A DNA stretch of 64,000 nucleotides, taken from assembly GCA_024742755.1 (NCBI GenBank), contig JANSXW010000013.1:1-64000 (forward strand), in the 5' to 3' direction. The DNA comes from a bacterium. GTDB taxonomy: Bacteria; Bacteroidota; Bacteroidia; Chitinophagales; Saprospiraceae. Below are positions 53,255 through 61,504 of the stretch, piece by piece; within the stretch, counting starts at the first letter, position 1, and each line of letters starts with the position of its first letter. Made by a program: the position numbers and the translations under genes. The notes under the pieces were generated by a model. The model was not told the DNA's origin and searched no databases. It saw only the letters and a list, made by a program, of their open reading frames with translations.

Positions 53255-54934
53255 ATGCACAAATTAAAAAAAGCGCTTACCGTTGCCTTAGGGCTGTTTA
53301 TTATGCTTCCTGCTGTCTTTGGGCTCGAAGCCAGGCTTGCACCGTTTTCCCACAGGGATACACTTGCTGCCCGTGCACTGCGGGCGCTGCCGGATCAACC
53401 GGACTCCTGTGCAGCTTACGCCAATGAACTCTTGCGCCTCGCACTGAACAGCGGTACGGACTCTCTGCTTTTCAAAGCCAATCAACTACTGGGGTACGCC
53501 TACTATTATAAAGGAGACTACAACAAGTCTATCTTTTATTACCAGCAAACGCTGGGGACAACCTATATACAGAACCACCCCCGTGCAGCAGCCTCTGTTT
53601 ACAACAACCTCGGCATCAATTATGAAATACTTGATGAATACGATCAGGCGATTGATGCTTACCTTCAGTCGCTGCTTGCAGAAGAAAAAATCGGCAATAC
53701 GGATGGGAAATACATGTCCTGGATCAACCTGGGAGCGCTGTACCAGAAAATTCTGGATACGGAGGAAGCTAAGCGCTATGAGCTGGGCGCCTTGCGGTAT
53801 TTTGAATCCCAAAACGACAGCCTGCACGTAGCGCTTTGCCATCAAAACCTGGGCGTTATATACATTCAGGAAGGGCAGCATGACTCCGCGATGATTTACA
53901 ATCAGCTGGCGCTCGATTATTGCTTACAGTCGGGCTATACGCGAGACTATATACAAATCCTGTTCAATTCTGTGGTGAGCCACCTGCAACAGGGGAATCC
54001 TGACCTCGCCAGGTTTTATCTAAACAAAGTGAAGCAAGTCAAAGCGGATGTAGAACAGGATTCCTTTCTTCACGGGACCTACCTGCTTTATCAGGGCCGG
54101 CTGTTCATGGAGCTGGGCGAAAGCCTGCAAGCCCGGAAAACCCTTAGCAAAGCCCTGTCCCTGCTCCGGCAAAGCGGCATCAAAAACTATCAGCTGGAAG
54201 CGCTGGACAACCTGCTGAAGTCTTATGTACCGGCATCGCTATTGCCTGAATACAAGCGCTATATGGAAGAATTCCGGAGCATCAGATCCGATATCTTCTC
54301 GCAGGAGGTGGCCTCTAATCTCAGCAAAGCCAAGGTTGAATTTGATGTAGCCATTCTGGAAAAAAACCTGGAACTGGAGCAAACCAAAACAGAACTGCAC
54401 CAGAAACTCATTCAGGGGCTGCTCATTATATTAACCCTCATTACCCTTGCGGCCATTATCATCTATCTGTTATGGCAAAAACAACGGCGCCAGAACCGTG
54501 CGCTCTTCCAACTCAATCAGAATCTGACTGAGAAATGGAAAATCAGCAACCTCCAGGCCTACCAAAAGCATAGTCATCTGTTCCAGGATGTGCACGAAAC
54601 CATGGAGCGCGAACAACTCTATGCCAACCCTGACCTAACTATTGAAATGCTGGCTAAAGCCATTGGCAGTAACCAGAGGTATGTGAGCGAGTGCATCAAT
54701 ACCCACCATGGCAGCAATTTTTTCCAGTTTGTCAATACCTACCGCATCGAGCATGCCAAGCATCTTCTGCTCCATCAGCCTGAGCTCACGATGGACGCGA
54801 TAGCCGAGTCATCAGGCTTCAGCAGCCGCTCTACTTTTTACCGGGCATTCAAAAAAATGACAGGCATGTCTCCCGGCTCTTACGCTGAACAGGGCAAACA
54901 GGATAACCGCCCCCTCCCTCCGGCTAAAAATTAA
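53255..54934 (+). CDS. TPR-transmembrane-AraC-type regulator
   Basis: 559 aa starting MHKLKKALT, with a signal-anchor (about 8-25), a periplasmic TPR array (about 60-330; VYNNLGINYEILDEYDQAID, HQNLGVIYIQEGQHDSA), a membrane helix (about 388-408, LLIILTLITLAAIIIYLLW), and a cytoplasmic AraC/XylS HTH (about 445-545): LTIEMLAKAIGSNQRYVSEC and MDAIAESSGFSSRSTFYRAF with KKMTGMSPG. This is the transmembrane one-component TPR-AraC architecture common in Bacteroidota. It is divergent from the collar operon, whose promoter carries AraC-type direct repeats, so it is the obvious candidate regulator. Stop codon lies in the stem of the hairpin that ends element D. Confidence 0.94.
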   Translation: MHKLKKALTVALGLFIMLPAVFGLEARLAPFSHRDTLAARALRALPDQPDSCAAYANELLRLALNSGTDSLLFKANQLLGYAYYYKGDYNKSIFYYQQTLGTTYIQNHPRAAASVYNNLGINYEILDEYDQAIDAYLQSLLAEEKIGNTDGKYMSWINLGALYQKILDTEEAKRYELGALRYFESQNDSLHVALCHQNLGVIYIQEGQHDSAMIYNQLALDYCLQSGYTRDYIQILFNSVVSHLQQGNPDLARFYLNKVKQVKADVEQDSFLHGTYLLYQGRLFMELGESLQARKTLSKALSLLRQSGIKNYQLEALDNLLKSYVPASLLPEYKRYMEEFRSIRSDIFSQEVASNLSKAKVEFDVAILEKNLELEQTKTELHQKLIQGLLIILTLITLAAIIIYLLWQKQRRQNRALFQLNQNLTEKWKISNLQAYQKHSHLFQDVHETMEREQLYANPDLTIEMLAKAIGSNQRYVSECINTHHGSNFFQFVNTYRIEHAKHLLLHQPELTMDAIAESSGFSSRSTFYRAFKKMTGMSPGSYAEQGKQDNRPLPPAKN

Positions 54935-55201
54935 AGAAGCCGCCCATAAAGGGCAGCTTCTTAATGTTGGGAGAATAGAAACAGAGTGTTACGCGTTTTG
55001 CATGCTTACTGATAATCTTTGGATTAAACGATTGTTGTCATTCGAAGAGACAGCTGACTAAACAGCCCCTGTTGCTCTTGGTACGCAAGATAGCGGCGTG
55101 GGCACAGAGCACCAAGTAATTCCGCCCAACACTCAAAACACACAAAACCTTGATTACCTGCACCTTATGGAATTCTGTAGATTATTTTTTGCCTCTTGTA
55201 G
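54934..55201 (-). ncRNA. Intergenic element D: putative structured RNA
   Basis: The head has CTACA at 55201-55197 and again at 55180-55176, followed by GGTTTTGTGTGTTTTGAG, shared with element E. An internal block ATGACAACAATCGTTTAATCC matches element C (ATGACAACAACTAATTATTCC) apart from a few bases. It ends in AAGAAGCTGCCC/GGGCGGCTTCTT (54962-54934) followed on the minus strand by TAATTTTT. The same hairpin can serve as terminator for the AraC-type gene. It fills the gap between two convergent genes. Confidence 0.55.
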
Positions 55202-55268
55202 ACCTGCTGTTTCCTATTGCACTCTGAAAAGGTCTGTCTTAGCGTGCTGTATTTTTGGAAACGGTTTG

Positions 55269-55304
55269 AAAAAGCACCTCCTTTGGGGATAAAGAAGATG
55301 CTTT
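55269..55304 (-). terminator. Terminator of the LamG protein gene
   Basis: On the minus-strand RNA a 14-bp stem forms between 55304-55291 and 55284-55271 with loop AUCCCC, followed by UUUUUC. Two of its pairs are G-U and would be mismatches on the other strand, which fixes the orientation. It lies 11 bp beyond the stop codon. Confidence 0.8.
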
Positions 55305-55314
55305 GGTCAATTTC

Positions 55315-56862
55315 CTAATTGGCTTCGCCCTGACTTAAGTAACGCACCTTATCAAATTCTGCGGTAGCTTGTCCTCCCGGAACTGAAGTAAAGACAGCCA
55401 TCCCCATTTCCACACAGTCCTCCATGGGCAAATAAGCCTGATGAAACAACTGCCAATTCCCATTAGCGCTATTTCGATAAAAAGCTTTTATAAGATTTCC
55501 GGAACGACCTATCCGCAGCCATTCAGGAAAAGGTGCATCCTGATTAGCTTCCTCCCGGGGCGCATTATCGGTTAAGCGGATTTCCCTTCTTAGCAGATTA
55601 GTAAGGTTAAAATAAACAGCAACCATTTTTGCACCAGGCATGCTACTTTCGCGGATCATTAGGCCAGCATATCCGTTACTCACATCACTGATTCGTGCCT
55701 GTATGCCACCATTGCCACACAAGGGCACACTAGCGAATGCCAACTTATCAGAATCTTCAGGAATGAGATGGTAACCACCTGTGGATAGGGTAAAAGGGCC
55801 ATTATTATTGTTCCCTCCCGCACAAGGACCGTTGCTACTATAGCTACTGCCTTCCGCGCCTTGATCCCCAATATTTTGTATTTTCCATGCAGCAGGCAGT
55901 GCCGTACTTTCGATAACGGTTACTGTAGCCATACAGCTACTGCTGTCGTTAGTGGTCTCATCCCAGAGTGTAAGAGTGACCGAGTTGGGACCGAGATCAG
56001 CACAACTGAAAGAAGAGGGGGTAACAATACTACCGCTTGCACCACTTGAGCCTCCATCCACGTCACTGGCTATGATAGTTAACTCATTCTCAGTCAATTC
56101 GACAGTTGTGTCCTTGCAGACAGCTAGTAAATTTGGGCATTGCTCATTATAGAATATACCATCATTCCCGTTGGGAGAGCAATCTTCAAGCACCTGCGTA
56201 CAGCTGGTTATCGGAGCATCAAATTTATATTGTAATAGCAAATGAGTAGCATCACATGCTACTTCTACTCCTTTATTGCTGTTTATTTCAGTAGTGGTGC
56301 GTTGGACATCCCAGATTCTGAAATAATCCACATCTATAGGACTAGCTCCTCCCCAATTTTTCGAAGTAGCAATAGCTATTGGAAATTCAGTTTCAGGGTA
56401 ATAAGATCCGGGTAGTGTTTCTGACCCTATGAGTTCCCCATTAACATAAAACCAAAACGTTCTGTCAGTATGATCGTATACAAATGTAAGTGTATACCAG
56501 GTTGCTACCTCCACTGGAGAAGAAATAACCCTTTCATATGCTCCATTCCAGCCCATTCCACAGGATATCTTCGAATCTTCTACCACTTCCATGAAAAAAC
56601 CATCTGCCGGACTGCTATGCTTAGAAACAATAGAAGCATCAGGGGTATCATTAAACCGGAAACGAATCTCCAGCGTAAAATCATGTGGGTTGGAAAAATC
56701 ATTCAATATTCCTGTACCGGTTGGTGTGACGACAGCATGTTCACTGGTACCATTGAAGGAATAAAATGTCTGCCCATATACCTGATTCCATTCAGAAGCA
56801 AAAGCCAGAATGATTAGGGCAATGACAAAATAACGGACCGTGGATTCAATTACATTTTTCAT
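55315..56862 (-). CDS. Secreted LamG/HYR protein without T9SS sorting domain
   Basis: 515 aa. An N-terminal hydrophobic segment (FVIALIILAFASEW, then VYGQ) acts as signal. A LamG/concanavalin domain spans about 35-205 (YSFNGTSEHAVVTPTG...DVDYFRIWDVQR). One HYR-like Ig repeat follows at about 245-330 (CADLGPNSVTLTLWDETTND). A DUF1349-like concanavalin module covers about 335-510 (AAWKIQNIGDQGAEGSSY...AEFDKVRYL). The last two modules parallel the C-terminal half of the 1314-aa surface protein, but here the protein stops right after the module (SQGEAN) with no sorting domain. It may be a truncated paralogue or be retained differently. Element E precedes it and element D follows. Confidence 0.88.
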   Translation of the reverse strand: MKNVIESTVRYFVIALIILAFASEWNQVYGQTFYSFNGTSEHAVVTPTGTGILNDFSNPHDFTLEIRFRFNDTPDASIVSKHSSPADGFFMEVVEDSKISCGMGWNGAYERVISSPVEVATWYTLTFVYDHTDRTFWFYVNGELIGSETLPGSYYPETEFPIAIATSKNWGGASPIDVDYFRIWDVQRTTTEINSNKGVEVACDATHLLLQYKFDAPITSCTQVLEDCSPNGNDGIFYNEQCPNLLAVCKDTTVELTENELTIIASDVDGGSSGASGSIVTPSSFSCADLGPNSVTLTLWDETTNDSSSCMATVTVIESTALPAAWKIQNIGDQGAEGSSYSSNGPCAGGNNNNGPFTLSTGGYHLIPEDSDKLAFASVPLCGNGGIQARISDVSNGYAGLMIRESSMPGAKMVAVYFNLTNLLRREIRLTDNAPREEANQDAPFPEWLRIGRSGNLIKAFYRNSANGNWQLFHQAYLPMEDCVEMGMAVFTSVPGGQATAEFDKVRYLSQGEAN

Positions 56863-56879
56863 TTTTCTACTGTTTTATT

Positions 56880-57152
56880 AATCTTTCGGATGCGAAAGAT
56901 TTAGAAAATCAATTAGAGTTTGTTAAGCTAACCTTTCGCGTCTCAAAGGGCAGTGTTTTATTCATTCTCTATCGGCATACACTCCATAACTTAAGTCTCA
57001 AAAAACTAATCAGGGAGCTCCTGTTACCGTATTGCAAAATTAATGTAAAGCATATCCTGATCTTCATTTCACCCTGCTCAAAACAAAACACACAAAACCC
57101 TGACTTTCTATACTTTAAGAAATTCTGTAGATCATTTATTCCTCTTCTGTAG
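56880..57152 (-). ncRNA. Intergenic element E: putative leader of the LamG gene
   Basis: The head has two CTACA copies with a 22-bp period (57152-57148 and 57130-57126), followed by TTTCTTAAAGTATAGAAAGT and GGTTTTGTGTGTTTTG. The tail is a perfect 9-bp hairpin (AATCTTTCG 56880-56888 with CGAAAGATT 56893-56901) only 18 bp before the LamG start codon. Its head is closest to element D. Unlike the other copies, its hairpin has no T run, so transcription may continue into the gene. Confidence 0.5.
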
Positions 57153-57231
57153 CCCAATTCAGTATATGTATGGAGCCAATAAACTCTTGGCGATGGCCGA
57201 ATCTCTGGTCATGAATTAAATGTATACCCAT

Positions 57232-57571
57232 AAAAAAAATCTGGCGCCAGGCAGCAGCCAGATTTCAAATTTGATAATTACCCAAACAAAATGAGCCATT
57301 GGCTCTTTTGGAAGCTAACCTTGGTTGGTTAGCTTCCGTGCCAGGAACGTCAGTTACAGAAAAGCGCATTTGTACTCACTGAGAAACCTGGAATAATTAG
57401 TTGTTGTCATAAGGCTTGGTGTGTTCGTATCATTATCCCCCATAGTTTGTCCGGTAAATATAGAGGGTTTAGATTTGGCATGCAATGGTACCTCAAAAAA
57501 AGCCAAACTGCGTAAAACAATAAATATCAGCACTTTAAGACCACCTGTATACCATTAATTCTCAGTTGTAG
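57232..57571 (-). ncRNA. Intergenic element C: putative structured RNA
   Basis: The best-defined copy: CTACA head (57571-57567), TGGTCTTAAAGTGCTGATA, central block CTATGGGGGATAATGATACG, then three consecutive hairpins: GGAAGCTAACC/GGTTAGCTTCC (57310-57337), GAGCC/GGCTC (57293-57305) and the terminator AAATCTGGC/GCCAGATTT (57237-57265) followed by eight T on the minus strand. It lies between the marR gene stop (79 bp away) and element E. No coding frame is apparent. It aligns with element B over most of its length. Confidence 0.6.
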
Positions 57572-57649
57572 ACGGCCTGTTTTTAGTTTTTTGCGTGCAG
57601 GAAGTCCAAATTGGGATAAACAACCGGCCTGATCATTGCTCCGTTATAC

Positions 57650-58267
57650 TTAAAGCTTCAGCATATCTTGAAGCTTCCGCTCATCTGCACCCTCAAATAT
57701 GGGCTGATGGAACTGATGCAGTTTTTGCAGCAACACCAGGAGCTGCTGCTTTTCGGCTGAGGTCAGATCGCCCGTTACCACCTCCCCCATCGGCATAATG
57801 CGGGCGTTGGCTTCTGCCACTATTTTCTGCCCCTTGCCGCTCAGCCGGACCAACTTGGCGCGGCGGTCCTCAGGGTTAGGGAGCTCCTCAATATAGCCTT
57901 GCTTCTTCAGGCGCTTGAGGACTTCGGTGCCGGTTGATTTCTCCAGAATGTTTTTCTGGATCAGTGCGGTTTTGGTAAGCGGTGCTTCCTGCTCAAGGGT
58001 AGCCAAAAATGCCCAGTCCGTAAGGGAGTACAAATCGAGGTGGCGGAAGACGCGCCGGGCGTAGTAGGCCGCATAATTGGCCATAAAACCAAAGAACATG
58101 GAAATCAGGCCGTCTGTATTGGGCGGCAGGCTTGCCTCACTCCCACTGCGGTGCCCCTGCTGCTGCAGCCACTCCCCAAAGGCAACCGGAGAAAGGTGTT
58201 CGGCTTTGTGCTGCTCCTGAAACGCGCCCAGCCAGTCGATCACCTGTTTGGCGTCTTCGATTTTCAT
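57650..58267 (-). CDS. MarR-family transcriptional regulator
   Basis: 205 aa, longer than a minimal MarR because of a roughly 50-residue N-terminal extension. The winged-helix core spans about 85-190: LTDWAFLATLEQEAPLTKTA, then ILEKSTGTEVLKRLKKQGYI, then PEDRRAKLVRLSGKG for the wing with the conserved D-R motif. It should bind palindromic DNA as a dimer and respond to a small ligand or oxidant; no cysteine is present in the core. It is divergent from a TonB-dependent receptor gene (107-bp gap with short palindromes), which is the likely target. Confidence 0.94.
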   Translation of the reverse strand: MKIEDAKQVIDWLGAFQEQHKAEHLSPVAFGEWLQQQGHRSGSEASLPPNTDGLISMFFGFMANYAAYYARRVFRHLDLYSLTDWAFLATLEQEAPLTKTALIQKNILEKSTGTEVLKRLKKQGYIEELPNPEDRRAKLVRLSGKGQKIVAEANARIMPMGEVVTGDLTSAEKQQLLVLLQKLHQFHQPIFEGADERKLQDMLKL

Positions 58268-58320
58268 AAAGTTCTATTTTGTACTAAAAAAGATTGATAT
58301 CATCTAAACACTTTCAAAAA

Positions 58321-58332
58321 CAGAATGTTCTG
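58321..58332. promoter_or_regulatory. Possible MarR operator in the marR / TonB-receptor gap
   Basis: CAGAA-TG-TTCTG is a small inverted repeat in the 107-bp gap; TGATATCA, a perfect 8-bp palindrome, lies about 30 bp nearer to the marR gene. Neither is repeated elsewhere that I noticed. Confidence 0.25.
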
Positions 58333-58374
58333 CTGGCATAAATAACAAATCCATCACCACGACAAAACGATACG

Positions 58375-60789
58375 ATGAAAGTTCAACACCTTTTCAGTTT
58401 ATTGCTCGGATTGATGCTAAGCGCGGCCCTTTCGGCACAGTCGGGCATCATCAAGGGGCAGGTAACGGATGCCCTGAACAATGAACCTATCCCTTTTGCT
58501 AACGTGCTCCTGTTGGGGACCGATATCGGCACTACCACGGACGTAGATGGCAATTACGAAATCACCGGGCTGGAGCCAAAACTGTACGATGTGCGCGCTT
58601 CCTACCTGGGCTACACCAATAAAGCTGAATATGAAGTGCAAGTGACCAACTCCAAGCCCGCCATCGTCAATCTGGCCCTGAGCGAGTCTGCCCAGGATTT
58701 GGAGGAAGTGGTCGTCAAAGCTTCGCCATTCACCAAAACGGAAGAAAGCCCGCTCTCTCTGCGCACGATCGGCGTAGCTGAAATTCAGCGCAATCCGGGG
58801 GGCAACCGGGACATTTCGCGGGTGATACAGACCCTCCCGGGCGTTACGACGCCGGCAAGTTTCCGCAACGACCTCATCATCCGGGGCGGCGCACCAAATG
58901 AGAACCGCTTTTACCTGGATGACGTGGAAGTGCCGACCATTAACCACTTTGCTACGCAGGGGGCCTCTGGCGGGCCGGTGGGGCTGATCAATGTGAATTT
59001 CATCCGTGAGGTGGAATTTTACAGTGGGGCCTTCCCCTCCAACCGGGGCAATACCCTGAGCTCGGTTTTGGAGTTTAAGCAGCGCGATGGCCGGGATGAC
59101 CGCATTGGCGGCACCTTCCTGATGAGTGCCACAGATGTTGGCGTGACCCTGGAGGGCCCGATTGGGGACAAAACCACTTTTCTGGCCTCTGCCCGCCGTT
59201 CCTACCTTCAATTTCTCTTTGAGGTGATCGGGCTGCCGTTTTTGCCAACGTACAACGACTTCCAGGTCAAGGTGAAACACAAGTTCAACAAGAAAAACGA
59301 GCTGACCTTCATCGGCCTGGGCGCCATTGATCAGTTCCAGCTCAACCTGGACGCCAACGAGACCGAAGAGCAGCAGTTCCTGCTCAATCAGCTGCCAGTC
59401 TCCCCACAGTGGAATTACACCAACGGCCTTGTTTACAAGCACTACGCCGATAATGGCTTCTGGACCTTTGTGGTCAGCCGCAATATGCTCAACAACGAGA
59501 GTGAAAAGTACCTGGACAACGACGACAGCAGCGAGGAGAACCTGACCCTGCGTTACAAATCCCAGGAAATTGAAAACAAGCTCCGGGTAGAGCACGATAT
59601 CCGCTTTGGCGATTTCAAGCTCAACTATGGCCTGGGCTATCAGTATGTGAAGTACAATGTGAGCACCTTCAACCGCATCTTCACCAGCGCCGGGCCTCAG
59701 ACCATCGACTTTGCCTCCAATTTTGACCTCAACCGCTATGCGCTGTTTGCTCAGGGCAGCCAGAAGTTTGTGGACGAGCGCCTGACGCTTTCCCTGGGCT
59801 TCCGCATGGATGCCAATGACTACAGTACCGAGATGAGCAACCTGGGGCAGCAGTTCTCCCCCCGCTTTTCTGCCTCCTACGCGCTCTCCGAACGGCTGGC
59901 GGTCAACTTCAACACCGGTATTTACTACCAGCTGCCGCCTTACACGATTCTTGGCTATCAGGAGGACGGCGTGTTTGTGAACCGGGAGAACGGCATAAAG
60001 TACATCCGCAATGATCATGTGGTCGCTGGCTTCGAATACAATACGGCTTCCAATTCCAAAATCTCCATTGAAGGCTACTACAAGTACTACTATGACTACC
60101 CTTTCCTGCTGCGCGACAGCCTGACGCTGGCTAACCTGGGCGGCGACTTTGGCGTACTGGGCAACGAGCCGGTTGTCCCCCGTTCTGAGGGGCGCAGCTA
60201 TGGGCTGGAATTCCTCTTTCAGCAGCGCCTGTACAAGGGTTTCTACGGCATTGCGTCGTATACCCTGGGCTGGAGCGAGTTTGAGGATAAGAATGGCAAC
60301 TTCGTCCCTTCCTCCTGGGACGCCCGCCACATCGCCAACGTAGTCATTGGCAAGCGCTTTGAGAAGAACTGGGAAGTAGGCGTCAACTGGCGCTTTCAGA
60401 CCGGGCTGCCCTTCACGCCTTTCGACCGGCAGTCTTCCGCCCTTGTCCTCAACTGGCAGGCCAACGGGCGGGGCATCCGGGATTTCGACCTGCTCAATAC
60501 CCGGCGTGCGGACCTCTTCAGCGCGATCGACATCCGGGTGGATAAAAAGTGGTTCTTCGACAAATGGAGCCTGAATATTTTCCTGGATATTGAGAACGTC
60601 ACCGGCAATGGCGTAGGCCAGGATCAGCTTATCCTTGACCGCCCGCTGGATGAAAACGGGCAGCCGATCGGTGGTGGCATCATCGCCAATCCGGATGCAC
60701 CTGTCAACGAGCAGCAGTTCCGCCTGAAGACCATCAACGATGCTGCGGGCACAGTAGTGCCCAGTATCGGGCTGCAGATAGAAATATAG
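58375..60789 (+). CDS. TonB-dependent outer-membrane receptor with carboxypeptidase-like domain
   Basis: 804 aa with signal peptide ending ALSAQS. A CarboxypepD-reg-like domain at about 24-105 (GIIKGQVTDALNNEPIPFAN...YEITGLEPKLYDVRASYLGY) precedes the plug (about 115-230; EEVVVKASPF..., IQTLPGVTTPASFRNDLIIRG, GAPNENRFYLDDVEVP). The rest is a 22-strand barrel. No SusD-like partner gene is adjacent, so it is a stand-alone receptor rather than a SusCD pair; the substrate (metal chelate, vitamin or peptide) cannot be inferred. It is divergent from marR and ends in a strong terminator that touches the next gene's start codon. Confidence 0.95.
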   Translation: MKVQHLFSLLLGLMLSAALSAQSGIIKGQVTDALNNEPIPFANVLLLGTDIGTTTDVDGNYEITGLEPKLYDVRASYLGYTNKAEYEVQVTNSKPAIVNLALSESAQDLEEVVVKASPFTKTEESPLSLRTIGVAEIQRNPGGNRDISRVIQTLPGVTTPASFRNDLIIRGGAPNENRFYLDDVEVPTINHFATQGASGGPVGLINVNFIREVEFYSGAFPSNRGNTLSSVLEFKQRDGRDDRIGGTFLMSATDVGVTLEGPIGDKTTFLASARRSYLQFLFEVIGLPFLPTYNDFQVKVKHKFNKKNELTFIGLGAIDQFQLNLDANETEEQQFLLNQLPVSPQWNYTNGLVYKHYADNGFWTFVVSRNMLNNESEKYLDNDDSSEENLTLRYKSQEIENKLRVEHDIRFGDFKLNYGLGYQYVKYNVSTFNRIFTSAGPQTIDFASNFDLNRYALFAQGSQKFVDERLTLSLGFRMDANDYSTEMSNLGQQFSPRFSASYALSERLAVNFNTGIYYQLPPYTILGYQEDGVFVNRENGIKYIRNDHVVAGFEYNTASNSKISIEGYYKYYYDYPFLLRDSLTLANLGGDFGVLGNEPVVPRSEGRSYGLEFLFQQRLYKGFYGIASYTLGWSEFEDKNGNFVPSSWDARHIANVVIGKRFEKNWEVGVNWRFQTGLPFTPFDRQSSALVLNWQANGRGIRDFDLLNTRRADLFSAIDIRVDKKWFFDKWSLNIFLDIENVTGNGVGQDQLILDRPLDENGQPIGGGIIANPDAPVNEQQFRLKTINDAAGTVVPSIGLQIEI

Positions 60790-60801
60790 GTGTGCTGATG
60801 G

Positions 60802-60851
60802 CCGGTTGTCAGGCGAGTTTAGTAATTTGGGAGCCTGACAACCGGTTTTTT
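60802..60851 (+). terminator. Terminator of the TonB receptor gene, abutting the crp-type start codon
   Basis: A perfect 13-bp stem, CCGGTTGTCAGGC (60802-60814) with GCCTGACAACCGG (60833-60845), and an 18-nt loop precede six T (60846-60851). The ATG of the Crp/Fnr gene begins at 60852. Readthrough, or a promoter inside the loop, would be needed to express the gene, so the hairpin could also act as an attenuator. Confidence 0.8.
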
Positions 60852-61487
60852 ATGAAGGAACAGCCCTCCAAAGACTACCTGCTGCGCAAATTGCGCTTCC
60901 TGCCGCTGCCGCTGCAGGAGGTATTCATTCTTAATGGACAGCTGAAGCGTTTTCCGGCAGGCACTACGCTGCTCCGCGAAGGACAGTATGTAAGTGCGAT
61001 CCCTCTGGTATTGGAAGGGCGCCTCAAAGTCTACGCCGAGGCCGAAACCAAAAGGCTCTTGCTTTACTACATCCGGCCGGAGGAAAGCTGCGTGATGTCC
61101 TTCAGCGCCGTACTGGAAGACCGCCCGAGCAGTATTGTTGCCGAGGTAGAAGAAGATGCCGTAGTTCTGCTTTTGCCCAGTGAGCAGATTCATGAATGGC
61201 TGCGCCACTACCCAATGCTCAACCATTTGTTCTTCCGGCAGTACCAGCGCCGGTACACAGAACTCCTGCAAAATATTGAACAGGTACTTTTCCACCGTCT
61301 TCCCGACCGCCTGCTTGCCTATCTGAAAGACCGTAAGCGCCTCACCGGTCACGCGAAACTAACCCTTACCCACCGCCAAATCGCGGAAGACCTGGGCTCT
61401 GCCAGAGAGGTCATTACCCGGACACTGAAAAAGCTGGAAGCCGAGGGCAGCGTGCGCCTGTTGGAGGAGGGTATTGAGATTTTTTAA
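60852..61487 (+). CDS. Crp/Fnr-family regulator, likely of reactive-sulfur genes
   Basis: I use ATG 60852 (211 aa, MKEQPSKDYLLRKL); earlier starts lie inside the terminator. The cyclic-nucleotide-binding-like barrel covers about 20-130, but the phosphate-binding cassette that would hold cAMP is not conserved. The only cysteine is C80 (EESCVMSF). The winged HTH at about 165-200 carries recognition helix SAREVITRTLKKLE with R185, E186 and R190, the RE---R pattern CRP uses to read GTGA half-sites (FNR uses E--SR). Regulators of this type sit beside DUF2892 and persulfide dioxygenase genes in many Bacteroidota. Sites GTGAC-N4-GTCAC are found before both in this window. Confidence 0.9.
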   Translation: MKEQPSKDYLLRKLRFLPLPLQEVFILNGQLKRFPAGTTLLREGQYVSAIPLVLEGRLKVYAEAETKRLLLYYIRPEESCVMSFSAVLEDRPSSIVAEVEEDAVVLLLPSEQIHEWLRHYPMLNHLFFRQYQRRYTELLQNIEQVLFHRLPDRLLAYLKDRKRLTGHAKLTLTHRQIAEDLGSAREVITRTLKKLEAEGSVRLLEEGIEIF

Positions 61488-61504
61488 GCATTTTAACCCC
61501 GGTG

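Noticed and set aside
35906-57571. Elements A-E as insertion-sequence or MITE copies
   Set aside because: No terminal inverted repeats or target duplications seen; the ends are a promoter-like head and a terminator-like tail, which favours transcribed elements, though a mobile origin is not excluded.
58417-60330. 637-codon frame on the minus strand
   Set aside because: It is an antisense shadow of the TonB receptor gene, without signal peptide or family features; the plus-strand frame has clear plug and barrel motifs.
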